This document shows, one piece after another, positions 10,111 through 19,283 of a DNA stretch of 64,000 nucleotides (the stretch's first letter is position 1; every line of letters starts with the position of its first letter). The notes under the pieces are model-generated. The model saw only the letters and a program-made list of their open reading frames with translations, was not told where the DNA came from and made no database searches. The stretch covers positions 316,872 through 380,871 of the forward strand of contig NZ_JACDUL010000003.1 of NCBI RefSeq assembly GCF_013760955.1. The letters run 5' to 3'. The stretch is from Methanococcus maripaludis. GTDB taxonomy: Archaea; AGJL01; Methanococci; Methanococcales; Methanococcaceae. Made by a program: the position numbers and the translations under genes.

Positions 10111-10956
10111 TTACAATTTTATTTTTCTTTTTGCTTTTCTGTCAGCCCAGCATTGAATGCAGATTCCAACAGGTAAAGATGCAGTATGACATCCATTTAC
10201 CTCAATGAACACATCTAAGGCAGTTATTTTTCCACCAAGCCCCATTGCACCGATTCCCAGCTGATTTATCTTGTCCAGTAATTCTTTTTCCAGATTTCCG
10301 ATTATTTTTTCAGGATGTCTAGTTCCAAGATCCCTTAAAAGAGCTTTTTTAGCGAGTTTTAATGAAATATCCGCAGTTCCACCTATTCCTACACCCAATA
10401 CGATTGGAGGGCATGGTTTACCGCCCGCATTTGCAATTGTTTCGAGTATAAATTTTTTTATTCCATTTAAACCTTCAGAAGGGGTCAGCATCTTTAAAGC
10501 GCTCATGTTTTCGCTTCCTGCGCCTTTTGGAAATACGGATATTTCGATTTCATTATTCAAATTTTCACTAAATTCAAAATTTATAAATGGTGCCCCCATT
10601 CCTGTATTTGTACCCAAATTTTCCCTTGTAATCGGATTTACAACGTTTGGCCTAAGTGGAACCTCGGCTGTTGCTTTTTTTACGCCGTTTTCAATTTCTT
10701 TAAGTATTTCAATTATTTTTTCACTTGAAATTCCAGTTCCAATTTTCAAAAAAATAACTGGAACCCCAGTATCCTGACAAAGCGGGATCTGTTTTTCTTC
10801 TGCAATTTTATTGTTTAATTCGATTGCTTTTAATATACCCTTACATGCACCATGCTCTATTTCTTCAGCGTGTTTTAATTTGGATTTTACATCATCTGGA
10901 AGATAAATTGAGGCTTCTTTAAATAATTCGACAACTATTTCTGAAATATTACCCAT
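10111..10956 (-). CDS. Class I fumarate hydratase, alpha subunit
   Basis: The 281-residue protein matches the N-terminal half of class I [4Fe-4S] fumarases (FumA/TtdA alpha). It has IPLCQDTGVPVIFLKIG, VNPITRENLGTNTG and the PKGAGSENMSALKMLTPSEG run, and Fe-S cysteines in PLCQDTG, GKPCPPIVLGVGIGG and NGCHTASLP. The beta subunit is not adjacent and must lie elsewhere. It would hydrate fumarate to malate in the incomplete reductive TCA path to 2-oxoglutarate. The ATG follows GGTGTTTTT; the PHP gene sits 14 bases upstream, suggesting one transcript. Tartrate dehydratase is a less likely reading. Confidence 0.88.
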   Translation of the reverse strand: MGNISEIVVELFKEASIYLPDDVKSKLKHAEEIEHGACKGILKAIELNNKIAEEKQIPLCQDTGVPVIFLKIGTGISSEKIIEILKEIENGVKKATAEVPLRPNVVNPITRENLGTNTGMGAPFINFEFSENLNNEIEISVFPKGAGSENMSALKMLTPSEGLNGIKKFILETIANAGGKPCPPIVLGVGIGGTADISLKLAKKALLRDLGTRHPEKIIGNLEKELLDKINQLGIGAMGLGGKITALDVFIEVNGCHTASLPVGICIQCWADRKAKRKIKL

Positions 10957-10970
10957 AAAAACACCAATAA

Positions 10971-11627
10971 TTATATCCTTTTTAAAATTTCTAACGGATT
11001 TGTTGTTAATGAATTTTCAAGTTCCCTAAATGACATTCCTGCACCAAGTCCCACTTTTCTTGCAAATTCATAGGTTATTAAATCGCTTGGAGCGTGCGTA
11101 TCTGTATTTATAACCATTGGAATTTTTAATTCCCTTGCAACAGACACTACGTGACCGTTTGTAAGTGAGTGGCCTTTTCTAGATGTTATTTCAAAAAATA
11201 TATTATTTTCAAGAGCATTTTGTGCAGTTTCGATGTCAATTAATCCAGGGTGTGCTAAAATATCCACATCTTCTGAAGATGATGCGTAATAATTTGTTTT
11301 TTCCGCCACAGGCTCAACTGGTGTTTCTCCGTGAACTAAAACAATTTCTGCACCCTCATCTTTACATTTTCTGGCCATTTTTGGGATTGATTTTGGTGGA
11401 ATGTGTGTTAATTCAACACCCACAACAATCTCAATATCGCCCCAGTAGTTTGAAAGTTCTTCTTTTGCTAAAGTATTTTTTTCGATTAATTCCTTGTAAT
11501 TACTTGCATCTGCGTGATCGGTTATTCCTATTGCCCTGTGTTCCAATACAATAGCCCTTCTTACCAATTCTGAAGGAATAAGTTCCCCATCACTGAATAT
11601 CGTGTGGGTGTGAAAGTCGTACCTCAA
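10971..11627 (-). CDS. PHP-family metal-dependent phosphoesterase
   Basis: Protein of 218 residues from TTG 11627, preceded by GGTGATATT. The frame extends 22 residues further upstream, but that part is a hydrophobic stretch with no binding site and is probably leader DNA. Metal-binding motifs of the PHP fold are all present: DFHTHTIFSDGE, GITDHAD, VLVHGE, DILAHPG and NTDTHAPSD. Similar archaeal proteins are annotated as histidinol-phosphatase-like or, in some archaea, as RNase P protein p30; the motifs here fit a phosphoesterase. Substrate unknown. It overlaps the fumarase transcript direction and is 78 bases from the divergent cyclase-family gene. Confidence 0.8.
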   Translation of the reverse strand: MRYDFHTHTIFSDGELIPSELVRRAIVLEHRAIGITDHADASNYKELIEKNTLAKEELSNYWGDIEIVVGVELTHIPPKSIPKMARKCKDEGAEIVLVHGETPVEPVAEKTNYYASSSEDVDILAHPGLIDIETAQNALENNIFFEITSRKGHSLTNGHVVSVARELKIPMVINTDTHAPSDLITYEFARKVGLGAGMSFRELENSLTTNPLEILKRI

Positions 11628-11704
11628 AATATCACCAAAGCCCAAATTTATAATGTATCCAATTATAACTAATATCAAATAAATAATTTCCATGTGGAGA
11701 AATT

Positions 11705-12274
11705 ATGGCAGAAGAAAAAATAATAAACTTGTCTCATGAAATTAAGAATTTTGTATATCCGAATGACCCTGAATTTAGCGTAAAAACTAAAAAAAATGGT
11801 AAATACTCGGTTTCAGAATTAAAAATGGGCGTTCATACGGGAACGCATATCGATTACCCGCTGCATATTGGGCTTACAAATGAAAAATTTGAAAATGTTT
11901 TTGGAAAGGGCTACTGTATTTCAATTGAAAATTTAGACAATTTTTTTAAAAATCCGCCCAAAAATTTAGAAATATTGTTAATAAATACGGGTTTTTCAAA
12001 ATATTGGGGAAATGAAGAGTACTTTGAAAAGGAATGCGATATTGGAAAATATGTTGAAAAGATAATTTCCCTAAATCTAAACGCTGTTGGAATAGATTGC
12101 TATTCTATCGGGAACTTCGAAGTTCATGAAAAAATTTTATCTTCAAAAATTAAAATAATTGAAAATATGAAAAATCTTGAAATTCTGGAAAATAAATCGT
12201 TCAAATTCTTTGGATTTCCACTGAATATTGAAAAAATAGATGGATCTCCAATTAATGCGGTTGCATTTCTTTAA
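11705..12274 (+). CDS. Cyclase / kynurenine formamidase-like hydrolase
   Basis: The 189-residue protein carries the metal-binding signature HTGTHIDYPLH of the cyclase family (PF04199 type). A second conserved region is VGIDCYSIG followed by an EVHEKIL histidine, and the C-terminus has FPLNIEKIDGSP, the usual LP.....DG.P motif. Members hydrolyse amides such as formylkynurenine, but a methanogen has no evident kynurenine pathway, so the substrate is unknown. The ATG lacks a strong binding site (GTGGAGAAATT upstream). It is a single gene with its own short promoter region facing the PHP gene. Confidence 0.75.
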   Translation: MAEEKIINLSHEIKNFVYPNDPEFSVKTKKNGKYSVSELKMGVHTGTHIDYPLHIGLTNEKFENVFGKGYCISIENLDNFFKNPPKNLEILLINTGFSKYWGNEEYFEKECDIGKYVEKIISLNLNAVGIDCYSIGNFEVHEKILSSKIKIIENMKNLEILENKSFKFFGFPLNIEKIDGSPINAVAFL

Positions 12275-12575
12275 AAATACTATTTTTTAAATTTACCTTT
12301 TAAAAAAGTGTTGTATTGGTATTTGATTTTTTGATAACATTGATTTTTTTATTAAGGATTATAATAGTATTTATTGACAAAAAAATAATTTTTCTGTATG
12401 TATTATATACTAATAACAAATACTTTGATATGACATATTGCAAATATTTTATTAAAATAGCTATCTTCAACTATATCTATTAGATAAGTTAATGACCAAT
12501 ATTTATATAGGTATTAACCCTTAATAGATTTTATATTACCTAGATTAATCTATAGTATATATTGAGGTGTAAGAT
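12275..12575 (+). promoter_or_regulatory. hmd promoter region
   Basis: A 301-base AT-rich region. The TATA box TTTATATA is at 12502-12509, and the ribosome binding site GAGGTG at 12564-12569. Upstream of the TATA box lies a near-palindrome AACTATATCTATTAGATAAGTT (12469-12490). In the presumed leader a perfect 12-base palindrome TAGATTAATCTA lies at 12541-12552. No coding frame is seen. Confidence 0.7.
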
Positions 12576-13640
12576 ATGAAAGTGGCAATATTAGGTGCAG
12601 GATGTTACAGAACACACGCGGCATCCGGAATTACAAACTTTTCAAGAGCAGCTCAAGTTGCAAAAGAAGCAGGAATGCCAGAAATTGCAATGACGCATTC
12701 AACAATTACAATGGGTGCAGAATTGTTACACTTAATCCCTGAAATTACAGAAGTTGTTGTTTCAGACCCTTGCTTTGGTGAAGAACCTGGTATGATAGTA
12801 CTCGACCAGTTTGACTACAAAGCAGTTATGGAAGCACACCTAGCAGGTGAAGCTGAAAAAGTAATGCCTGAAATCAGAGCAGCTGTGACAGCTAAAGCAA
12901 AGGAAACTCCAAAACCTCCTAAAGGATGTATTCACTTCGTACACCCTGAAACAATAGGTTTAAAAGTAACTGCAAGCGATGTTGAAGCTGTAAAAGATGC
13001 AGACATTGTAATTACATGGTTACCAAAAGGCGGAAGCCAGCCAGCAATCATTGAAAAATTCGCAAGCGAAATCAAAAAAGGTGCAATTGTAACACACGCA
13101 TGTACAATTCCAACACCTAAATTCGCAAAAATCTTCAAAGACTTAGGAAGAGACGATTTAAACATTATTGCATACCACCCAGGAGCAGTTCCTGAAAATA
13201 AAGGCCAGGCATTCCTTTCAGAAGGTTTAGCTGATGCAGAAAAAGTAGAAGAATTCTACTGTATTGCAAAAGCTGCTAGAGGAGAAGCATTCAAAATGCC
13301 TGCAAAATTAATCAGCCCGGTATGTGACATGGGTTCAGCAGTTACCGCACCTGTTTACGCAGGTATTTTAGCTTACAGAGATGCAGTAACCCAGATTTTA
13401 GGTGCTCCTGCAGACTTCGCTCAAATGATGGCTGACGAAGCAATTACACAGCTCTTAGATTTAATGAGAAGCGAAGGCATTAAAAACATGGAAGATAAAT
13501 TAAATCCTAAAGCATTAACCGGTACTGCGGACAGCATGTGCTTTGGTCCTTTAGCAGATATTCTTCCTGCTTCATTAAAAGTGCTCGAAAAACACGCAAA
13601 CGAAAACAAATGCGAATGTGGCAATTCAATAAAACCTTAA
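12576..13640 (+). CDS. hmd: [Fe]-hydrogenase, H2-forming methylenetetrahydromethanopterin dehydrogenase
   Basis: Reduces methenyl-H4MPT+ with H2, using the iron-guanylylpyridinol cofactor. The 354-residue protein begins MKVAILGAGCYRTHAASGIT, the Rossmann domain that holds the cofactor. The iron ligand Cys is at residue 176 in THACTIPTPKFAK, exactly as in characterised enzymes. The helical C-terminal domain contains HPGAVPENKGQ and ends CECGNSIKP. Strong ribosome binding site GAGGTG. Genes hcgA and hcgG follow on the same strand, so enzyme and cofactor assembly are neighbours. In Methanococcus Hmd expression responds to H2 supply; the palindromes upstream may be involved. Confidence 0.98.
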   Translation: MKVAILGAGCYRTHAASGITNFSRAAQVAKEAGMPEIAMTHSTITMGAELLHLIPEITEVVVSDPCFGEEPGMIVLDQFDYKAVMEAHLAGEAEKVMPEIRAAVTAKAKETPKPPKGCIHFVHPETIGLKVTASDVEAVKDADIVITWLPKGGSQPAIIEKFASEIKKGAIVTHACTIPTPKFAKIFKDLGRDDLNIIAYHPGAVPENKGQAFLSEGLADAEKVEEFYCIAKAARGEAFKMPAKLISPVCDMGSAVTAPVYAGILAYRDAVTQILGAPADFAQMMADEAITQLLDLMRSEGIKNMEDKLNPKALTGTADSMCFGPLADILPASLKVLEKHANENKCECGNSIKP

Positions 13641-13698
13641 ATACAATAAAATATATTTCTTTTTTAATTTTCAGCGTAATTTACAATCCGGTGGTTTA

Positions 13699-14724
13699 AT
13701 GATATTTTCGAAAATAAGAGGCAATTTTCAAGACCTCAAAGATGGAAAAATAAGTGTAAAACAGGGTTTAATCACAAAATCGGATGCAATTGAATTATTC
13801 AATATTAAAAACTGGAAGGATTATTTAGAACTTTTTTCAATAGCTTCTGAAGTTAGGGATTTTTTTAAAACTGAGATTGAAATCACTTCAACAGTTCACG
13901 TAACAAACGTCTGTTCTGTAAATCCAAAATGCGAATACTGCGGTTTTGCTGCAGGAACGAGCTCTGAAGGGTATGTAAAACCATTTAGATCAGATGATGA
14001 TCAGATAAAATCCTCTGCTGTTGCAATTGAAAATTCAGGTATTAAAAGAGTTAGCTGTTCCTCCGGACATGGTTACAGTGGAAAAGAAGTAATAAGGGCA
14101 CTTAAAGCAGTTAAATCAGCTTCCAATTTAGAAGTTTTGGTAAATGCTGGAGCCGACTTAACTGAAGACTGTATTTTAGAACTTAAAAAATATAATATAA
14201 ACACAATATGTTGCAATCTTGAAACCATTAATAAATCCATTTTTAATAAAGTTAAACCCGGAGAAAATCTGGATGATAGAATAACTGTTTGTAATCTAGT
14301 TAAAAAATATGGAATTGAACTATCTTCTGGTCTTTTAATTGGAATAGGGGAAACTTACGAAGATAGGGCTGAACACCTCTTCTTTTTAAAAGAACGGGAT
14401 GTTGAAGAAATTCCAATAATGGGCTTTAATCCGTACAAAGATACGCCTATGGAAAAGTGTCCGAAATGCTCTGCAATTGAGCAGGCAAAAACTATCGCGA
14501 TTGCAAGACTATTGTTCCCAGATATTCGGATTACGTCACCAACTCCAACAATGGGCCCAGAATTAGCCCAATTTGCACTTTTGGGCGGTGCAAGTAATAT
14601 TGCTACAGTAATTCCCGATAACCACCCGATGAACATTAAAGGTGTTGGAAATCCAAAAACAGGAAATCTCAACGATGTCATATGTATGATAAAAGAACTT
14701 GGACTAATTCCAAAACTAAATTAA
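13699..14724 (+). CDS. hcgA: HcgA (HmdB), radical SAM protein of [Fe]-hydrogenase cofactor synthesis
   Basis: The 341-residue protein resembles biotin synthase and HydE, but its iron-sulfur motif is C-SVNPK-C-EY-C, that is CX5CX2C instead of the usual CX3CX2C. This spacing is the hallmark of HcgA, found beside hmd in methanogens. Other radical-SAM signs are RVSCSSGHGYSGKE, NLETINKSIFNKVKPGE and GLLIGIGET. It is needed for, or associated with, building the guanylylpyridinol cofactor; the precise reaction has not been settled as far as I know. ATG with GGTGGTTTA upstream, 58 bases after hmd. Confidence 0.95.
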   Translation: MIFSKIRGNFQDLKDGKISVKQGLITKSDAIELFNIKNWKDYLELFSIASEVRDFFKTEIEITSTVHVTNVCSVNPKCEYCGFAAGTSSEGYVKPFRSDDDQIKSSAVAIENSGIKRVSCSSGHGYSGKEVIRALKAVKSASNLEVLVNAGADLTEDCILELKKYNINTICCNLETINKSIFNKVKPGENLDDRITVCNLVKKYGIELSSGLLIGIGETYEDRAEHLFFLKERDVEEIPIMGFNPYKDTPMEKCPKCSAIEQAKTIAIARLLFPDIRITSPTPTMGPELAQFALLGGASNIATVIPDNHPMNIKGVGNPKTGNLNDVICMIKELGLIPKLN

Positions 14725-14753
14725 TTATTCCCATCCGCAAATAAGGTGAAATT

Positions 14754-16286
14754 ATGAAAGAACTCATACAAAATTCATTAAATGATCTTGATTCTGCAAT
14801 GGAACTTCGTGAAATTGTTATCAACAAAATTAACAATCAAAAATTAACAGAATCGGATATTATCGAAATTGTAGATGCTGTTGATGATCTAAGTTTTGAA
14901 GATACACAAAAATTAGGAAGTATTTTTCGTAGATTCCCACTAGGTTGCGATATATTGGAAATTGGGGTTGGGCCTTGTGCTTCATCATTAACCCTGCCAC
15001 AATTTATCGAAAACTGTGTTTTAACAGATCATATGGGTTTTCCAATACACCTTTGCGGATATGCTCTTGCAGATATTGCAGAAAAAGAAGGATTAACACC
15101 AGTTGCGGTTATGAACGAAGTATATGATAACGTTGAAGTTCCACTCGATCTCGACCATTTTGGAAGATTTGGTCCAATGAGGTTTCCAAAAGAAATAACA
15201 CACTGTATGGGAGACTGCTACTATAACGGACCGCCGTACAAAGGTTGCCCAAGGGACAGGATTCATAAAAGACTCAGCATAAAAGAAAGGGAATATTCCA
15301 ACGAATTTGGAGAATGGGTAAAAAAATCGGCAACAGTCTGTGTAAATGTTGTTGAAGAACAGGGTGCTGGAGACCACGGTGCAGATATTTCTGAAATGGA
15401 AGACGTTTCAAAAGCGGCTCATAAATTTGGTAGGGGGGTTGAAGGAATATTCCATATCGGAAACGGTTACGAAGATTTAATATCCGGTTTAAAGGCCTGC
15501 AACGATTTGGAAGTTGATGCACTCGTAGTCGAAGGGGGGCCATTTAACAGGTCAGATGACAGACTCAAAGATTTTGCAAAAGCAGTTGCTGTTTCAAGAA
15601 TCCTCGTTAAAGGGGGAGTTGTTGCAACAAACGGTGCATACGAAGATGAATGTAGAGTTGGACTTAGAAGTGGATTAAACGTAATATTATCAGGATTTAG
15701 TGGTAACCACCACGGATACATGTGTGGATATAATATTAAGGAAGCTAGACGGAATAATTTTGGACTTCCAAGAGTTTTAAAAATAATGAAAGAAGAAGCT
15801 GAAAAAATTAACATTTGTATTGCAAACAGGGAACTTTTAAAAGTGCTTGCAAAAAGCAGCAGATTTTTAAACTACAAAGGAAACCATATGATATATCCTT
15901 CGATGATTGGAGATTATTTTATGGGTGACGCCCACTGGGTAGCGGTTACGAACAGCAAAATGTATAACTCGCCATACTTTGGAAAAACACTTGATTCTCT
16001 CGAAGAAGAATTAGACTGTAATAAAGTCGGGGTTCTTGGCGGAAGGTATATTTCGTGGGGTATTGCAGATGCACTGAAACCTGAAGAATTATACGTAAGC
16101 GATGTTGACCCGTGGGTTGAGCATGCAACCGTCAAAATCTTAAATGATAACGGAATAAATGCATATGCTTGCAATGGTAGTGATAAAAAGGCTCTTGAAA
16201 GTGCTGACAAATCAGTAATTACTACCATGATACCTGAAATATTAATCAGAATTAAAAATAAATTTGATGCTATATCTTTAATTTAA
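14754..16286 (+). CDS. hcgG: HcgG (HmdC), [Fe]-hydrogenase cofactor synthesis protein
   Basis: The 510-residue protein lies 29 bases after hcgA, in the place HmdC/HcgG holds in Methanococcus hmd clusters, and has the family's length. It has conserved cysteines in HCMGDCYYNGPPYKGCPRDR (about residues 143-162), a GAGDHGADISEME motif, and LVVEGGPFNRSDD. The C-terminal part VGVLGGRYISWGIADAL looks like a nucleotide or SAM binding Rossmann start, in line with the reported fibrillarin-like similarity. The detailed function is not known. ATG follows AAGGTGAAATT. A GC-rich hairpin begins right after the stop codon. Confidence 0.88.
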   Translation: MKELIQNSLNDLDSAMELREIVINKINNQKLTESDIIEIVDAVDDLSFEDTQKLGSIFRRFPLGCDILEIGVGPCASSLTLPQFIENCVLTDHMGFPIHLCGYALADIAEKEGLTPVAVMNEVYDNVEVPLDLDHFGRFGPMRFPKEITHCMGDCYYNGPPYKGCPRDRIHKRLSIKEREYSNEFGEWVKKSATVCVNVVEEQGAGDHGADISEMEDVSKAAHKFGRGVEGIFHIGNGYEDLISGLKACNDLEVDALVVEGGPFNRSDDRLKDFAKAVAVSRILVKGGVVATNGAYEDECRVGLRSGLNVILSGFSGNHHGYMCGYNIKEARRNNFGLPRVLKIMKEEAEKINICIANRELLKVLAKSSRFLNYKGNHMIYPSMIGDYFMGDAHWVAVTNSKMYNSPYFGKTLDSLEEELDCNKVGVLGGRYISWGIADALKPEELYVSDVDPWVEHATVKILNDNGINAYACNGSDKKALESADKSVITTMIPEILIRIKNKFDAISLI

Positions 16287-16287
16287 A

Positions 16288-16315
16288 CCTGCCAAGAGAG
16301 GCAGGCGCTTCTTTT
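16288..16315 (+). terminator. GC-rich hairpin after hcgG
   Basis: CCTGCC(AAGAGA)GGCAGG forms a perfect six-base-pair stem at 16288-16305, followed by CGCTTCTTTT. It starts two bases after the hcgG stop. In DNA this AT-rich a perfect GC stem is conspicuous. It may end the hmd-hcgA-hcgG message or mark an RNA processing site; the next gene's ribosome binding site GGTGG follows at once. Confidence 0.45.
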
Positions 16316-16324
16316 GGTGGTCAG

Positions 16325-16999
16325 ATGAACTGGAAAGGACATATTACTCTTGGAATAATAATGGGGCTTCCATTTATATCTGCTCCTGAACAGATTTTTT
16401 TACTGGTTGCTGGAGCACTCTATCCAGATCTAGATCACGACGTAAAATCAGAAATAGTTCAAAGGGGACTCTATATTTCAGGAGGCCTTATCTTAGTTTC
16501 TATTTTAGCATACCTATTTCGACCAGAATATTTCAACGTGGGATTTTTTATAGCTGCAATTTTGAGCAGTTTAATCTACGTTATTCCATATTATGCAGAA
16601 CATAGGGGAATTACGCACACTTTTTTTAGTTTGGGCGTTATGTCAATTATATTGGGATATTTAACGTTTAAATTATCGATAATATCCCCAATAATGGCTT
16701 CTTTGATTGCTTTGATAATGGTTACAAACAACAATTTGCTTGGAAAAAGTATTGCAATTTCTGTTTTTGCATGGGTTTTGTACAGTATGATTTCGACGTC
16801 TTTTACGACATTTCAGGGGTTAAAATTTTACATAATTCCAATCGCTATCGGTTATTTGTCACATATCGTGGGTGACTGCATAACGCCAATGGGGTGCAAG
16901 GCACTTTATCCATCAAATTATACATTTAGAAAAAAAGAAGGTTTTTTTGGAGTTGCAATATGGGCACTCTTGGTCTTTTATGTTGTAAAACTCGTTTAA
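16325..16999 (+). CDS. YdjM-like membrane-bound metal-dependent hydrolase
   Basis: A 224-residue integral membrane protein. The N-terminus MNWKGHITLGI and the motif AGALYPDLDHD, then HRGITHTFFSLG and YLSHIVGDCITPMG, are the histidine and aspartate metal-ligand pattern of the YdjM family (once annotated as LexA-binding, membrane-associated). About five to six membrane segments alternate with these motifs. Substrate unknown. ATG follows GGTGGTCAG. It lies just downstream of hcgG but is separated from it by a GC-rich hairpin, so it may be transcribed apart. Confidence 0.8.
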   Translation: MNWKGHITLGIIMGLPFISAPEQIFLLVAGALYPDLDHDVKSEIVQRGLYISGGLILVSILAYLFRPEYFNVGFFIAAILSSLIYVIPYYAEHRGITHTFFSLGVMSIILGYLTFKLSIISPIMASLIALIMVTNNNLLGKSIAISVFAWVLYSMISTSFTTFQGLKFYIIPIAIGYLSHIVGDCITPMGCKALYPSNYTFRKKEGFFGVAIWALLVFYVVKLV

Positions 17000-17030
17000 A
17001 TTAAAAATAAAAAATAAACTAAAATAAAAA

Positions 17031-18197
17031 TTATTTGATGTTTACAAGGTGCGCTGCTTTTTCTGCATTTTCCCTTGCTTTTGTAATATCATCTGACACT
17101 GCAAGGGCAACACCCATTCTTCTTCCAACTTTTGCGATAGGTTTTCCAAATAATCTTATTTTTGTGTCTTTTACTTTTGAAGCTTCGTGGATTTCATATT
17201 CTGGGGCCCATTTGAGAATTTCTGACTTTATAACGTGACTTGCACCTGGAAACAATATGTCAACGTTTACTGGGAGTCCCAATATTGCCCTTGCATGAAT
17301 TTCAAACTCGCTCATTTTTTGAGTTACCATTGTAACCATTCCTGTATCATGTGGCCTAGGTGACACTTCACTAAATATCACTTCGTCATCCAAAACGAAG
17401 AGTTCTACACCAAAAATACCGTATCCACCAAGTTCATCGGTTATTTTCTTTGCCATTTCCTGTGCTTTTGCCTTTGTTGGTGCGCACATTGGGTGAGGTT
17501 GCCAGCTTTCATGGTAATCCCCGTCAATTTGAATATGCCCTATTGGTTCGCAGAACTTGGTTCCTTCAGAAGTTCTTGCAGTTAAAAGAGTAATTTCATA
17601 ATCAAATTTGATAAATTCTTCGACGATTACCTTTGTTCCGATTCCCCTTGCAGCGCTTTTTGCGTAATCCCATGATTTCTCGATATCACGTTCAGATTTA
17701 ATCGTACTCTGTCCTTTTCCTGATGATGACATGATTGGTTTTATGACACATGGAATTCCAATTCTTTGAACTGCTTCTTTTAATTCTTCCAGTGATTCTG
17801 CAAATTCATATTTTGCTGTCCTTAACCCCAATTTTTCAAATGCAAGCCTTCTGATTCCTTCCCTGTCCATTGTAAGCTTTGTTGCATTTGCAGTTGGAAC
17901 TACGTGATATCCTTCTGTTTCCAGTTCTTTTAATGTATCCGTGTTTATGGCTTCGATTTCGGGAACAATTAAGTCAGGTTTTTCCCGTTCAATTACTGCC
18001 CTTAAAGCTCCACCGTCTTTCATATCTATTACGTGGAATCTATGTGCTACCTGCATTGCAGGTGCATTTTCGTAAGAATCAACTGCAATACATTCTACAC
18101 CAAACCTTTGAGCCTCGATAATTACTTCTTTTCCTAATTCCCCACTTCCAAGAAGCAGTATTTTCTTAGCATTTGAAAAAAGAGGAGTACCAACCAT
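17031..18197 (-). CDS. purT: Formate-dependent phosphoribosylglycinamide formyltransferase
   Basis: ATP-grasp enzyme that uses formate and ATP to formylate GAR in purine synthesis, fitting for an organism that lacks the tetrahydrofolate route. The 388-residue protein has [15 protein letters not shown] at the N-terminus, the ATP-grasp loop [13 protein letters not shown] (about residues 152-164), [24 protein letters not shown] for metal binding, and [17 protein letters not shown] near the end. ATG follows GGTGAAACA. It is alone on this strand, divergent from the OB-fold genes. Confidence 0.95.
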   Translation of the reverse strand: MVGTPLFSNAKKILLLGSGELGKEVIIEAQRFGVECIAVDSYENAPAMQVAHRFHVIDMKDGGALRAVIEREKPDLIVPEIEAINTDTLKELETEGYHVVPTANATKLTMDREGIRRLAFEKLGLRTAKYEFAESLEELKEAVQRIGIPCVIKPIMSSSGKGQSTIKSERDIEKSWDYAKSAARGIGTKVIVEEFIKFDYEITLLTARTSEGTKFCEPIGHIQIDGDYHESWQPHPMCAPTKAKAQEMAKKITDELGGYGIFGVELFVLDDEVIFSEVSPRPHDTGMVTMVTQKMSEFEIHARAILGLPVNVDILFPGASHVIKSEILKWAPEYEIHEASKVKDTKIRLFGKPIAKVGRRMGVALAVSDDITKARENAEKAAHLVNIK

Positions 18198-18380
18198 TGT
18201 TTCACCAAGCGTGTTAATTCATAACAGTATTCTAAATTTTATAGATAAAAAATATAAATAAATTTTGTTATAATATATTATAAGTTTAATCATGGCTTAT
18301 TTTAAATTTCAACATTTTTTAATTGTTTTGAAATAAAATCAAAACTTGTGATATAACTTTGAAACTAATCGGTGAACTAA

Positions 18381-19280
18381 ATGCCTCAAAAAGACTCCTG
18401 TCTTGATGATATATTAGAAACTTCTGAAAAATTGGAAAATATGTCCCAAAATAAAGATATCGAAACCATAAAATTGAGCGATATAATCGAAAAAATGATC
18501 GAAATAAACTCGATCGTTAGAATTGAAAAAATCTTTGAAGAAAAGATCGTGTCTGGAAACCCAGTTGTAAACGTCGTTGTAAATGATGGATCTGCAAGAG
18601 GGCTTTTATCTCTTTGGTCTGAACAGATTGATCTTTTGAACGGTATAAACGAAGGAGATGCAATATTGATTGAAAATGCGCATGCTCCAAAAAAATATAA
18701 AGATAGAATACATCTGGCACTCTCAAAATCTGGTAATATCTCAAAATATGAGTCAGGTCTGCCCAGCATTGATGAACTCTTGAAAAATTCCAATGCTAAA
18801 AAGAACGATTTTTCAAGGAAACTTATTTCTGAACTAAAAGAGGGAATGGGTGCTGAATTAAGGGGATTAATTGTTGCAATTCATTCAAAAGAACCCTACT
18901 TTCCAGTTTGCGATAAATGCAATAAAAAAATGGTCTTAAAAAAAGGTTATGCGATTTGTAAATGCGGAAATAAAGTTGATGAAGAAGATGAAAATTTAAA
19001 ATGGCTGTTTTTATGCACCTGCACGCTTGATGATGGATCAGAAACCATTAGAACTACATTAAATGATAATACGGAATATTTAGAATTTAAAGAACTTAAA
19101 AGAATTATTATCGATGATGAAAATATTTTGGATGTTTTAAACGAAAAAATGCTGGGGTTAGACATATTAGCATCCGGATTTACAATATACGATGAATATC
19201 TAAAAGATACGGCTTTTAGATGCAATTCATGGAATAAAATAAATGTTATGGACGAATTTAACAATAAATTAAAGGGATAA
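18381..19280 (+). CDS. OB-fold nucleic-acid binding protein with zinc ribbon (RPA-like)
   Basis: The 299-residue protein has an acidic N-terminus, an OB-fold-like stretch around residues 45-120 (IVRIEKIFEEKIVSG...VVVNDGSARGLLSLW), then a zinc ribbon CDKCNKKMVLKKGYAICKCG near residues 175-195, and a further domain. An OB fold followed by a Cys4 zinc module is the plan of the large subunit of replication protein A. It is the first of three adjacent OB-fold genes (next start 3 bases after its stop). A single-strand DNA binding role is inferred. ATG has GGTGAACTAA upstream. Confidence 0.68.
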   Translation: MPQKDSCLDDILETSEKLENMSQNKDIETIKLSDIIEKMIEINSIVRIEKIFEEKIVSGNPVVNVVVNDGSARGLLSLWSEQIDLLNGINEGDAILIENAHAPKKYKDRIHLALSKSGNISKYESGLPSIDELLKNSNAKKNDFSRKLISELKEGMGAELRGLIVAIHSKEPYFPVCDKCNKKMVLKKGYAICKCGNKVDEEDENLKWLFLCTCTLDDGSETIRTTLNDNTEYLEFKELKRIIIDDENILDVLNEKMLGLDILASGFTIYDEYLKDTAFRCNSWNKINVMDEFNNKLKG

Positions 19281-19283
19281 ATC

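Noticed and set aside
16325-16999. YdjM-like gene as part of the hcg cofactor pathway
   Set aside because: Adjacent to hcgG, but a GC hairpin intervenes and the family occurs widely without hmd, so I did not infer a cofactor role.
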